A stretch of DNA of 64,000 bases, taken from positions 1,054,001 to 1,118,000 of the forward strand of contig NZ_JARVSC010000003.1 in NCBI RefSeq assembly GCF_030209375.1, given 5' to 3'. The first letter of the stretch is position 1, and the number at the start of each line of letters is the position of its first letter. This DNA is from Plantibacter sp. ME-Dv--P-122b (GTDB lineage Bacteria > Actinomycetota > Actinomycetes > Actinomycetales > Microbacteriaceae). The position numbers were made by a program, and so were the translations under genes. Below the pieces are notes generated by a model, which saw only the letters and a program-made list of their open reading frames with translations, was not told where the DNA came from and ran no database searches. Shown piece after piece: positions 43,072 through 51,739 of this stretch.

Positions 43072-43860
43072 TCAGGCAGCGATGATGAGCTCGACGCCGG
43101 CCGCGGCCAGGGCGTCGGCGAGCGTCGGATCCACCGGCTGGTCGGTGACGAGCACGTCGATGCGGTCGAGCGGGCAGATGCGGGCGAAGGTCGCCTTCGT
43201 CATCTTGGTGCTGTCGGCGACCACGATGACCCGCTTCGCGACCTTGACGAACTCCTGGCTCACCGAGGCCTCACCCTCGTGGAGGGTGGTGGCGCCGAAC
43301 TGCGCGCTCAAGCCGTCGACGCCCAGGATCGCGACGTCGAGGGCGATCTCGGCGAGCGCCCCTGCGACGAGCGATCCCACGAGTTCGTAGGACTGGCGTC
43401 GTGCGACGCCGCCGGTCACGACGATCTTCACGTGAGACCGCACCGACAGTTCGAAGGCGATGTTGAGCGCGTTTGTCACGATCGTGACCGAGGCGTCGCC
43501 GTCCGAGCGGACGAGGTGCTCGCTCCGCCCGATCACCCGCGCGACCTCGCTCGTCGTGGTGCCGCCGTTGAGTCCGACGGCGTCGCCCACGTTGATCAGG
43601 GCGGCCGTAGCCTTCGCGATGGCCATCTTGGCGTCGGCCTGGCGGGCGATCTTGTACTGCAGCGGCAGTTCGTAGCCGGTGCCGAGGGCGGCGGCACCAC
43701 CGTGCGTCCGCGTGACGAGTCGCTGCTCGGCGAGCGCCGTCAGGTCGCGACGGGCGGTGGCCGCGGAGATGCCGAGCGCCTCACCGATCTCGGCGATCGT
43801 CACGTTGCCGCGTTCGCTCACGAGCTCGAGCAGGGCGTTGAGTCGCTGTTGCTGCGTCAT
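43072..43860 (-). CDS. DeoR-family sugar-operon repressor
   Basis: The 262-aa product has the DeoR N-terminal helix-turn-helix (QQRLNALLELVSERGNVTIAEIGEALGISAATARRDL) and the DeoRC effector domain (VGDAVGLNGGTTTSEVARVI, IVTNALNIAFEL, VTGGVARRQSYELVG and AILGVDGL). DeoR members usually sense a phosphorylated sugar. It lies between the import operon and the SIS/ROK/PfkB/aldolase operon and probably controls both. Confidence 0.92.
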   Translation of the reverse strand: MTQQQRLNALLELVSERGNVTIAEIGEALGISAATARRDLTALAEQRLVTRTHGGAAALGTGYELPLQYKIARQADAKMAIAKATAALINVGDAVGLNGGTTTSEVARVIGRSEHLVRSDGDASVTIVTNALNIAFELSVRSHVKIVVTGGVARRQSYELVGSLVAGALAEIALDVAILGVDGLSAQFGATTLHEGEASVSQEFVKVAKRVIVVADSTKMTKATFARICPLDRIDVLVTDQPVDPTLADALAAAGVELIIAA

Positions 43861-44035
43861 CTGTCCTGCTTTTCCGGTCGGGTCGGGCGTACTGTGACCA
43901 TCATATGGGCGCTCAGCCAGCGCCTGTCTGATTGATTCTGACGATTTGCACTGGTATCGATCAGATTCGATCCGGTATGGTTGCGGCAACGCATCGCCAC
44001 GCTGCGATCGCGTCCCTTCACGTGAAAGGCACGTC

Positions 44036-44920
44036 ATGCCCGAGACCTTCGTCGCCGCCGAACTGGCGTCGCAGCCCGAATCCTGGCGCACCGCCGCCGC
44101 CCTCGTGCCGGAGGCCGTCGCCGTGCTGCCGCAGCCGGGCGAGCGGGTCGCGGTGGTCGGGTGCGGCACCAGCTGGTTCATCGCGATGAGCTACGCCGTG
44201 TTGCGCGAACAGGCGGGGCTCGGCATCACGGACGCGTTCGCCGGATCGGAGTTCCCCGGCGTCCGCGACTACGACCGCATCGTCGCCATCTCACGCTCCG
44301 GCACGACCACGGAGATCGTGCAGCTCCTCGAGGCGGTGGGCGACTCGGTCACCACCGTCCTCATCACCGCGGTCGACGACTCCCCCGCGACCGTTCCGGC
44401 GGCGCACGTCATCGCCCTCCCCTTCGCCGACGAGCGTTCCGTGGTCCAGACCCGCTTCGCCACGACGACGCTCGCACTCCTCCGCGGCTCCATCGGCCAC
44501 GACGTCGAGGCACTCGCCGTGGAAGCCGAGCGGGCGCTGCAGATCCCGATCGACGAGTACCTCGCCGCCGACCAGGTCTCCTTCATCGGAGTCGGGCACG
44601 CCGTGGGCCTCACCTTCGAGGCCGCGCTCAAGACCCGGGAGGCGGCACAGTTCTGGGCGGAGTCCTACCCCGCCATGGACTACCGCCACGGTCCCATCGC
44701 GATCGCGCAGCCCGGGCGACTCGTCTGGTCCCTCGGACCGACGCCCACCGGCCTGCCGGAGGACGTCGCGGCCACCGGAGCGACCTTCGTGCAGCACGAC
44801 CTCGACCCCATCGCCGGGCTCGTCGTCGCCCAGCGCTTCGCGGTCGCGTTGGCGGAGGCCCGCGGCCTCGACGCCGACCACCCCCGTTCGCTCACGCGCT
44901 CCGTCATCCTGGCACCGTGA
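44036..44920 (+). CDS. SIS-domain sugar isomerase/deaminase (AgaS/FrlB/GlmS-C type)
   Basis: The 294-aa product carries two SIS domains: VVGCGTSWFIAMSYAVLREQ with AISRSGTTTEIVQLL, and FIGVGHAVGLTFEAALKTREAAQFWAESY. This layout occurs in galactosamine-6-phosphate deaminase/isomerase AgaS, fructosamine deglycase FrlB and the GlmS isomerase half. It should act on a phosphorylated amino sugar or glycated amine, releasing ammonia or amine. The ATG follows a GAAAGGC site and its stop overlaps the kinase start. Confidence 0.88.
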   Translation: MPETFVAAELASQPESWRTAAALVPEAVAVLPQPGERVAVVGCGTSWFIAMSYAVLREQAGLGITDAFAGSEFPGVRDYDRIVAISRSGTTTEIVQLLEAVGDSVTTVLITAVDDSPATVPAAHVIALPFADERSVVQTRFATTTLALLRGSIGHDVEALAVEAERALQIPIDEYLAADQVSFIGVGHAVGLTFEAALKTREAAQFWAESYPAMDYRHGPIAIAQPGRLVWSLGPTPTGLPEDVAATGATFVQHDLDPIAGLVVAQRFAVALAEARGLDADHPRSLTRSVILAP

Positions 44921-45795
44921 CCGAGGGGGCGGTCCTCGGCATCGATGTCGGCGGGACCGGGATCAAAGCCGCACTGACGGATGCGGGCGGCACGGTCCTC
45001 AGGCGCTGGCGCGAGGCGACGCCGTCAGGCGACACCTCGGGCGTCCTGACCCGCGACGTCGTCCTCGGACTCGTCGCCACCGCGAGCCGCGTCGCAGCCC
45101 CGGTGGCCGTCGGCGTGGTCGTGCCAGGTGTCGTCGACGAGGAGCACGGCGTCTGCATCCACGCGGTCAACCTCGGTTGGCGCGACCTCGCCTTCCCCGA
45201 ACTCCTCCGTCCCGCGCTCGACGTCCCGCTGGCCTTCGGGCAGGATGTCCGCGCCGGCGCACTGGCGGAAGCGGTCTCGGGCGCTGCAGCCGACGTCACG
45301 GGCACGATCGCGTTCGTACCGGTCGGAACCGGTCTGGCGTCGGCGCTCGTCATCGACGGCGTCCCCTTCGCCGGCGGCGGTTGGGCCGGCGAGATCGGCC
45401 AGCGCGTGATCCAGGACGGACCGCACCGCGGGCTCCGGGTCGAGGAACTCGCCTCAGCGGGCGGCATCGCACGACGCGCGGGCGCCCGCGACGCGAAGAC
45501 CGTCGCCGACGCCGCCGCCCGCGGCGACGCCGCCGCCATCGCCATCTGGAACGACTGCGTCGATGCACTCGCCGAGGCCCTCGCCGGCATCACCGTCGTC
45601 GCCGCACCCACCGCCATCGTGATCGGCGGTGGGCTCGCCCTCGCCGGATCCGCCCTCTTCGAGCCGCTCGAGCACGGACTCCGCGAGCGGCTCGACGTCG
45701 TCCGCGTCCCGCAGCTCCTGCCCGCTCGTCATGGCGACGAGGCCGCCACGGTCGGTGCGGGGATCCTCGCCCGCCGACTGGTGGCAGCTCGATGA
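44917..45795 (+). CDS. ROK-family sugar kinase
   Basis: The 292-aa product has the ROK ATP site (LGIDVGGTGIKAAL), VGVVVPGVVDEEHGV, the FGQDVRAGALAEA catalytic-Asp strand and a C-terminal IVIGGGLALAGSALFEPL. The usual ROK zinc motif (CxCGxxGCxE) is missing; the equivalent stretch reads QDGPHRGLRVEELAS. It probably phosphorylates the imported (amino) sugar at position 6, supplying the SIS enzyme. Stop-start overlaps on both sides show tight coupling. Confidence 0.88.
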   Translation: MTEGAVLGIDVGGTGIKAALTDAGGTVLRRWREATPSGDTSGVLTRDVVLGLVATASRVAAPVAVGVVVPGVVDEEHGVCIHAVNLGWRDLAFPELLRPALDVPLAFGQDVRAGALAEAVSGAAADVTGTIAFVPVGTGLASALVIDGVPFAGGGWAGEIGQRVIQDGPHRGLRVEELASAGGIARRAGARDAKTVADAAARGDAAAIAIWNDCVDALAEALAGITVVAAPTAIVIGGGLALAGSALFEPLEHGLRERLDVVRVPQLLPARHGDEAATVGAGILARRLVAAR

Positions 45796-46739
45796 CCATC
45801 CCCGCACCACGTCGCGTCGTGGTCCTGACGCCGAACCCCGCCGTCGACATCACCTACACGGTCGCGGAGCAGCAGCTCGGGGTCACGCAACGCGTCCAGT
45901 CCATCGTGCGGCGTGCCGGTGGCAAGGGCGTGAACGTCGCTCGCGTCCTCGAGTCACTCGAGGTCCCGACCCTGCAGGTGCTCCCGCTCGGTGGCGCCTC
46001 CGGCACCTGGCTCGCGGACGCTCTCGCGGCCGACGACCTCTCCACCCGGGTCGTGGAGCTCCGCGCCGAGACACGCTCGACGGTCGCGGTCGTCGACGGC
46101 ATCCACCATCCGACCCTCTTCGCAGAAGCCGGTCCGGTCGTGACGCCCGAGGAATGGTCCGCCCTGACGGCCGAGCTCCGCCGCGCACTCCGCGACGCGA
46201 GCGCGCTCGTCATCTCGGGCTCGCTCCCGCCGGCCACACCCGACGTCATCGTCGAAGCCCTCGTCCGAACCGGGCACGACGCCGGCGTTCCCGTGATCGT
46301 CGACGTCAGCGGCACGGCGCTCCTCGCCGCAGCTCGCGCCGGTGCGACGATCCTCAAGCCCAACCTCGACGAGGCCCTCGAGGCGACGGGCGCCGCCGAC
46401 CTCGCATCGGCACGCGCGGCACTCCTCGCGCTCGGCGCCCGCGCGGTCGTCATCTCCCGCGGTGCCGACGGCCTCACCGCCGGCGACGCCGAAAGCGCCC
46501 ACGAGGTCCCGGCCGTCCCCGGCGTGAGCGGCAACCCGACCGGCGCCGGAGATGCCACCACGGCCGGCCTGGTCGCAGCGCTCCGCGCGGGAGCCGCACT
46601 CCCCGAGGCACTCCGCACCGCGGCGGCCGCAGGCGCGGCGGCCGTGCTCGAACCGATCGCCGGCGCGATCGACCTCGCCGCCTTCCACCGATTCATCGAC
46701 GCACCCGCCGCATCCGACCCCATTGGAGCAACCGAATGA
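45792..46739 (+). CDS. PfkB-family sugar-phosphate kinase (tagatose-6-P/fructose-1-P kinase type)
   Basis: The 315-aa product has the PfkB start VVLTPNPAVDITYTV, the glycine-rich RRAGGKGVNVARVLESL and the C-terminal GNPTGAGDATTAGLVAAL anion hole with the catalytic Asp. This is the LacC/FruK branch, which makes hexose bisphosphates from ketohexose phosphates. Placed after SIS and ROK genes and before an aldolase, tagatose- or fructose-6-phosphate is the likely substrate. Confidence 0.9.
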   Translation: MTIPAPRRVVVLTPNPAVDITYTVAEQQLGVTQRVQSIVRRAGGKGVNVARVLESLEVPTLQVLPLGGASGTWLADALAADDLSTRVVELRAETRSTVAVVDGIHHPTLFAEAGPVVTPEEWSALTAELRRALRDASALVISGSLPPATPDVIVEALVRTGHDAGVPVIVDVSGTALLAAARAGATILKPNLDEALEATGAADLASARAALLALGARAVVISRGADGLTAGDAESAHEVPAVPGVSGNPTGAGDATTAGLVAALRAGAALPEALRTAAAAGAAAVLEPIAGAIDLAAFHRFIDAPAASDPIGATE

Positions 46740-47575
46740 CCACCGCCCTCGACTTCACCACGCTCCTGGCCAACGCCTCGGCCTCGAACGCCGGCATCGC
46801 GGCGTGCAACGTGGTCCTCCTCGAGCACGCCGAGGCGATCGTCGCCGGCGCCGAGGAGGCCGGGCTGCCGGTCATCCTGCAGATCAGCGAGAACTGCGTG
46901 CGGTACCACGGGTCGCTCGCCCCCATCACGCTCGCCTCGCTCGCCATCGCCAGGGCAGCGACGGTCCCGGTCCTCGTGCACCTCGACCACGTGGAATCGG
47001 CCGAGCTCGTGCACGAGGGCGTCGAGCTCGGGGTGGACAGCGTGATGTTCGACGCCTCGACCCTGCCGTACGAGGAGAACGTCCGCGCGACGAAGGAGAT
47101 CGTGGACTTCTGCCACGCGCGCGGCGTCGCCGTCGAGGCCGAGCTCGGCGAGGTCGGCGGGAAGGACGGCGTCCACGCTCCGGGCGCGCGCACGGTGCCG
47201 GTGGAGGCCGTCGCGTTCGTCGCGGCGACCGGCGTCGACGCCCTGGCCGTGGCCGTCGGCACCTCGCACGCGATGACCAGCCGGGAGGCCGCTGTCGACC
47301 ACGCGCTCATCGCGCAGCTCCGCGATGAGGTGACGGTCCCGCTCGTCCTGCACGGCTCCTCCGGTCTCCCCGACGACGAACTCCGGGCGGCGGTGCGTTC
47401 CGGGATGACGAAGATCAACCTCTCGACGCACCTCAACGGGCTGTTCACCCGAGCGGTGCGCGGCGTCCTCGACGAGCAGTCGAAGCTCGTCGACCCCCGC
47501 ACCTACGTGCGCGCCGGTCGCAGCGCCGTCGCGACCGAAACCGCGCGGATCCTGCGCCTGCTCGCAACCGACTGA
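46736..47575 (+). CDS. Class II fructose/tagatose-bisphosphate-type aldolase
   Basis: The 279-aa product shows class II aldolase features: AACNVVLLEHAEAIVAGAEEAG, zinc-ligand region VLVHLDHVESAELVHEG, EAELGEVGGKDG, LHGSSGLPDDELRAAVRSGMTKINLSTHL. It resembles GatY/KbaY tagatose-bisphosphate aldolases in size. It should split the PfkB product into dihydroxyacetone phosphate and glyceraldehyde-3-phosphate. It is the last gene of the operon; its ATG overlaps the kinase stop. Confidence 0.9.
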   Translation: MTTALDFTTLLANASASNAGIAACNVVLLEHAEAIVAGAEEAGLPVILQISENCVRYHGSLAPITLASLAIARAATVPVLVHLDHVESAELVHEGVELGVDSVMFDASTLPYEENVRATKEIVDFCHARGVAVEAELGEVGGKDGVHAPGARTVPVEAVAFVAATGVDALAVAVGTSHAMTSREAAVDHALIAQLRDEVTVPLVLHGSSGLPDDELRAAVRSGMTKINLSTHLNGLFTRAVRGVLDEQSKLVDPRTYVRAGRSAVATETARILRLLATD

Positions 47576-48145
47576 GCACTCCCAGCAATTCCACAGCAAC
47601 ACGCTACGCTGAGCTGTTAATATATATTGTGTTGGAGTTCTTCCAAGCCTCCACCGGTAACCGATCGTCCCCCCGCGATCACCCTCCGGCCTCCCGAGCC
47701 CGATATCCCTTCGGGTGCGCGGGAGATACGGCCACCCCTCCCCTAGGTGCGGTGGCCCGAAGCTCTGCGACACCGCCGGTCGATGCTCGGGTCTGATCTC
47801 GGGCATCGACCTGCGACGGCGATGACGCCGATCTTTCCCAGCTCGTTCTCAGCTTGGTCGCGTACGTTCATCCCTCGAGTGCCGATGTCACAACCGGCTT
47901 CCGTGTGCAGAGTCCACACCTCCACGGATACGCCGATGCTCCCGACACGACACCACCAGCCGTCATCCAGAACGGCGAACAACGATCCACCGGACGGCCC
48001 CAGCCGACCAGCGCAGCCGATCTCGGCGCAGCTGCACTCCGGACGGTCTCGTCGCTCCATCCATGCGACCTGCACCGATCGTCATCGCATTCCCCCTCTG
48101 GAACCGGCCCATCCATCATCCGCAACACCAGAATCGAGAACCACC
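47576..48145. other. Orphan intergenic region (570 bp)
   Basis: It has no convincing gene on either strand and somewhat lower GC than its surroundings. It opens with an AT-rich palindrome AATATATATT (47619-47628) that could be a promoter. Short inverted repeats follow (GGTCGATGC/GCATCGACC at 47779-47814, nested with CTCGGG copies). Together with the 56-aa ORF and its terminator this may be one transcript with a long structured leader; that is inference. Confidence 0.5.
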
Positions 48146-48316
48146 ATGTCCATCACCCAGACTCGGACCGCAGCGTCCTCCAACCGTTCCGCGGGCACCG
48201 CCGTCCACGGCCGCGGTCACTCCACCGAGAAGCTCACCTACCGCTTCGGTCTCCGCACTCGCGAGACCGGCGCGGAGCAGCGTGGCTCGAGCAGCGCGGC
48301 CAACCGCCGCGGCTGA
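48146..48316 (+). CDS. 56-aa basic peptide
   Basis: The frame begins MSITQTRTAASSNRSAGTAV and includes STEKLTYRFGLRTRETGAEQ before a Ser/Asn/Arg ending. It is strongly basic, without hydrophobic segments or cysteines. The ribosome site is weak (GAATCGAGAACC). A strong hairpin terminator follows 19 bases after the stop, which supports a real short transcript ending here. No family recognised. Confidence 0.6.
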   Translation: MSITQTRTAASSNRSAGTAVHGRGHSTEKLTYRFGLRTRETGAEQRGSSSAANRRG

Positions 48317-48335
48317 GCCGCCTCTCCGTTCCACC

Positions 48336-48372
48336 CGACGCCCCCGCACGGCCTGACCGTGCGGGGGCGTCG
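48336..48372 (+). terminator. Strong GC hairpin terminator
   Basis: A perfect 16-bp stem CGACGCCCCCGCACGG/CCGTGCGGGGGCGTCG around the 5-nt loop CCTGA. No T-tract follows, as in many actinobacterial terminators. Confidence 0.85.
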
Positions 48373-48461
48373 CGCGTCCGGAACCGGTGCCGATCACGGC
48401 CGGTCCGGAGTTCGGACGATCGTGCGAACGACCACGGTCTCCCAGGTGGGAGAATCCCCAC

Positions 48462-50042
48462 ATGGATCCCGTCGCGCTCATCTCGTGGATCGTCGTGTTC
48501 GTCGTCGTCACCGTCATCGTCTCGGGCCTGTCCGGCCGAGCGGGCATCTCCGCCCCGGTGGCCCTGGTGCTCGTCGGCGGCGTCGCATCGTTCATCCCCG
48601 CCGTCCCGACCGTCGAGATCGAACCCGACCTGATCCTCTACGGACTGTTGCCGCCGTTGCTCTTCGCGTCGGCGATCCGCATCTCCCTCATCGACATCCG
48701 TGCCCGTAACGACGGCATCATCCTGCTCTCGGTGGGAGCGGTCGCGTTCACCGTCGTGTCGGTCGGGTTCGCCAGCTGGCTCCTCATCCCATCGATCACC
48801 CTCGCGGCGGCGTTCGCGTTCGCCGCGGTCATCGCGCCGACCGACGCCGTCGCCGTGAGCGCGATCGCCGGACGACTCGGGCTCCCCCGCCGCGTGCTGA
48901 CGATCCTCGAGGGCGAGAGCCTGCTCAACGACGCCACCGCACTCGTGGCGCTCAACGCCTCGATCCTCGCGATCACGAGCGTCGTCAACCCGGTCATGAT
49001 CGCCGGCGAGTTCGTCATCGAGGTCGTCGCCGGCGTCGGCGTCGGTCTCGCGGTCGGATGGGTGCTGTCCGAGGTCCGCCGACGCCTGCGCGCCCCGGTC
49101 CTCGACACCTGCCTCTCCCTCATCACCCCGTTCCTCGCATTCCTCCTGGCGCAGGCGATCCACGGTTCGGGTGTGCTCGCGGTCGTCACTGCCGGGCTGC
49201 TGCTCGGCTATCGGGCGCCCATCGTGCAGTCGGCCGAGGCGCGCATCGCCGAATCGCTCAACTGGCGCACCATCCAGTTCCTGCTCGAGAACGCCGTCTT
49301 CCTGTTCATCGGGCTCAACCTCGCCGGCATCCTCGAGGGAGCGGTTCAGACCGGACCGGGGCTCTGGCCGACCGTGTTCATCAGCATCGGGATCCTCGCG
49401 GCGCTGATCGTCTCCCGGTTCGTCTGGGAGATGACGGTCACGGCGATCTACCGGCTCGGGCCGAGACGGCTCCGTGAGCGGAGCTGGTCGTGGGGCAACG
49501 GGATCGCCGTCTCCGCAGCCGGCGTCCGTGGCGTGGTGACCCTGGCGGCGGTGTTCCTGCTGCCGGAAGACACCCCGTCGCGCGAGTTCCTGCAGTTCCT
49601 GGCGTTCGTCGTCGTGGTCGGCACGCTCCTCTCGGGGCTCGCGCTCCCCCGGATCATCCGCGCACTGCACCTCCCGCCGCCGAACAACAGCCAGGAGCGC
49701 GTCGAGCAACTGATGCTCATGGCGGAGGTCCAGACGGCCGGCCTGGACCGCCTCGACGAGCTGACGACGGAGGCGGACGAGGAGCAGGTGCTCAACCGTC
49801 TGCGGACCAATGCGAGCTTCGTGGCCAACGCCCTCGAGCAGTACACGGGTGACGGCTCGGAGCTCCGCACGGTCGCGTTCGCCCGACTCCGCCGCCAGAT
49901 GATCGCTGCGGAACGCGAGGCGCTCCTCTCGGCGCGGGCCGAGGGTCGCTACCAGGAACCGGCGGTCGCAGCGGTCCTCGCGGCGATCGACGCCGAGGAG
50001 GCGACCCTCAAGGCGATGACGCCGAAGCCGCCGCGGTCATAG
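48462..50042 (+). CDS. Na+/H+ antiporter, CPA1 family
   Basis: The 526-aa product has about 12 helices with CPA1 features: LLPPLLFASAIRISLIDIRA, FAAVIAPTDAVAVSAIAGRLGLPRR, the ion-binding EGESLLNDATALVAL, and NGIAVSAAGVRGVVTLAAVF. The cytosolic C-terminus (from about 405) is helical. ATG 48462 follows a GGTGGGAG site; a frame from 48387 is longer but lacks one. It exchanges sodium or potassium for protons. Confidence 0.92.
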   Translation: MDPVALISWIVVFVVVTVIVSGLSGRAGISAPVALVLVGGVASFIPAVPTVEIEPDLILYGLLPPLLFASAIRISLIDIRARNDGIILLSVGAVAFTVVSVGFASWLLIPSITLAAAFAFAAVIAPTDAVAVSAIAGRLGLPRRVLTILEGESLLNDATALVALNASILAITSVVNPVMIAGEFVIEVVAGVGVGLAVGWVLSEVRRRLRAPVLDTCLSLITPFLAFLLAQAIHGSGVLAVVTAGLLLGYRAPIVQSAEARIAESLNWRTIQFLLENAVFLFIGLNLAGILEGAVQTGPGLWPTVFISIGILAALIVSRFVWEMTVTAIYRLGPRRLRERSWSWGNGIAVSAAGVRGVVTLAAVFLLPEDTPSREFLQFLAFVVVVGTLLSGLALPRIIRALHLPPPNNSQERVEQLMLMAEVQTAGLDRLDELTTEADEEQVLNRLRTNASFVANALEQYTGDGSELRTVAFARLRRQMIAAEREALLSARAEGRYQEPAVAAVLAAIDAEEATLKAMTPKPPRS

Positions 50043-50115
50043 CACCCCGAATGCGCTGCCCGCACGCCCCATCCGCACGACCGGCGCAGGTCGATCGTTC
50101 GGGCAGGATGAAGGC

Positions 50116-51144
50116 ATGATCATGTTGCTCCCGGCCGCCGTCTTCGCGGTGCTCTACGTCGCGAGTCGACGCCGCGACGCCCGCCGCCTGCGCAACGGGG
50201 TCTTCCTGGTCTCGGCGATCGCCTGCGGGCTGGTGGCACTCCTCTCGGAGGCGTCCCGCACGACGCCGTTCACCGTCATCCTCGCCGCGTTCGGCACGGT
50301 CCTGCTGGTCGGCGTGCTCGGGGTCCTCCTCATCGGCAACGGCATCACGATGCTCCGGCTCGAAGGACGCAGCCTGGGCAACCTGCTCTCGCTGTTCGCC
50401 GGGGTCGCGATCCTGGTCCTGCCCGTGCTGGCCGTGCTGCTGGTCCTCGGAGCGCACCCGCAGTCCCTGCCCTCCTGGCTGACGATCGTCCTCGTCGCGC
50501 TGGGGCTCCTGCTCGGGTTCGCGTGCTTCTACGCGGCGGCGACGTTCGCGGCCTTCGGCGTGTATTCGCTCGTCTACAGCCGCTACCGCCACACCCGGAC
50601 GCCCGACGCCCTCGTCGTCCTCGGTTCCGGCCTCATCCAGGGCGAGGTCCCGCCGTTGCTGCGCAGTCGCCTGGACCTGGCGCTCCGCATCTACCGGGCC
50701 ACTGCGCCGGGGACGAAGCGGCCGCTCCTGATCCCGTCAGGCGGTCAGGGCGACGACGAACCCCGCCCGGAGGGGACGGCCATGGCCGAGTACCTCGTCG
50801 CGCACGGCGCGGACCGGTCCGACGTGCTCGCGGAGACCGCGTCCACGAGCACGCGCGAGAACCTCCTGCTCTCCCGGGACCTGCAGCAGTCGGCCGGGCG
50901 GCACGGTGAGACGATCGTGGTGACGAACAACTACCACGTCCTCCGCGCGGCACTCCTCGCACGTTCGATCGGGAGCGACGCGCAGGTGATCGGCTCCCCG
51001 ACGGCCGCGTACTACGTGCCGAGCGCGTTCCTCCGCGAGTACGTCGCCATCATGGTCGAGCACCGTCTGCTGAATGCACTGGCGATCGCGGGCGTCGCGG
51101 GCCTGATCGCCCTCGCGGTGGTCTGGTCACTCCTACCGATCTGA
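50116..51144 (+). CDS. YdcF/ElyC (DUF218) family membrane protein
   Basis: The 342-aa product has four to five N-terminal hydrophobic helices, then the DUF218 domain: PDALVVLGSGLIQGEVPPLLRSRLDLAL, LIPSGGQGDDEPRPEGTAMAEYLV, then STSTRENLLLSRDL and VVTNNYHVLRAALLARSIG. One more helix closes it. DUF218 proteins (ElyC, SanA, YdcF) work in envelope maintenance; actinobacterial ones are unstudied. Confidence 0.9.
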   Translation: MIMLLPAAVFAVLYVASRRRDARRLRNGVFLVSAIACGLVALLSEASRTTPFTVILAAFGTVLLVGVLGVLLIGNGITMLRLEGRSLGNLLSLFAGVAILVLPVLAVLLVLGAHPQSLPSWLTIVLVALGLLLGFACFYAAATFAAFGVYSLVYSRYRHTRTPDALVVLGSGLIQGEVPPLLRSRLDLALRIYRATAPGTKRPLLIPSGGQGDDEPRPEGTAMAEYLVAHGADRSDVLAETASTSTRENLLLSRDLQQSAGRHGETIVVTNNYHVLRAALLARSIGSDAQVIGSPTAAYYVPSAFLREYVAIMVEHRLLNALAIAGVAGLIALAVVWSLLPI

Positions 51145-51181
51145 GCCGCCGACTCCGCCCCAGCACGATGTCCGGAGCGCA

Positions 51182-51222
51182 CGACGGGCCGTCGTCCGAT
51201 TGGATCGGAGGACGGCCCGTCG
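51182..51222. terminator. Inverted repeat between convergent genes
   Basis: The 19-nt arms 51182-51200 and 51204-51222 (CGACGGGCCGTCGTCCGAT and near complement, one mismatch) enclose a 3-nt loop. It serves the YdcF gene and the convergent acidic-protein gene. Confidence 0.85.
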
Positions 51223-51239
51223 GTCGTATGGGGTCCGAC

Positions 51240-51614
51240 TCAGTCGGGAGCGGTGTCGTAGACCTCGCGGGCGTCGTCGGTGGCCTCGGAGGCCGGCCCG
51301 GAGTCGGGCTGGTGGTCGGCCGAACCGTCGGCGTCGCCACCCTCTCCCTCGCCGAGCGGTGCGTCGAGTTCGGTCGAGGGCTCCGGGGTCTCGACGGCCT
51401 CCTCGGTCGCGTGCTCCTCATCGGGAGCCGCGTCCTCCGAGCCGGTGCCGTCGACGGTCTGACTCGACCCGTCCGAGCCCGGTCCGGCGGTCGTCTGGTC
51501 GGAGCTCACGAGCTCCGCGGTGTCGATGTCGGCACCCTCCCAGGCTTCCTGGTCTGCTCCGGCCGCACCGGTTGCGAGGTCGTCGCTTGAACCCTGATCC
51601 TGCTGATCCGTCAT
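51240..51614 (-). CDS. Acidic, disordered hypothetical protein
   Basis: The 124-aa product is almost entirely Asp, Glu, Ser, Thr, Gly, Ala and Pro (MTDQQDQGSSDDLATGAAGA to AREVYDTAPD), with one short helix-like stretch QEAWEGADIDTAELV. It has no hydrophobic core and must be intrinsically disordered. Comparable acidic proteins are common in Microbacteriaceae; function unknown. Confidence 0.7.
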   Translation of the reverse strand: MTDQQDQGSSDDLATGAAGADQEAWEGADIDTAELVSSDQTTAGPGSDGSSQTVDGTGSEDAAPDEEHATEEAVETPEPSTELDAPLGEGEGGDADGSADHQPDSGPASEATDDAREVYDTAPD

Positions 51615-51739
51615 GATGCACTCCTCTCCGCGGAACGCGTCGCGCTCCGTGTCCTCGGACTCTACGACGTGATCCTCAACGGTTTCCCGGGGTTGACAGC
51701 CGTCCGCGGGCTCCCGGACCGTCGCGATAGCGTGGGGAC

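Noticed and set aside
47743-48128. Minus-strand frames of 110 and 86 aa in the orphan region
   Set aside because: No ribosome sites, no recognisable motifs, and composition typical of non-coding frames; kept as a geneless region.
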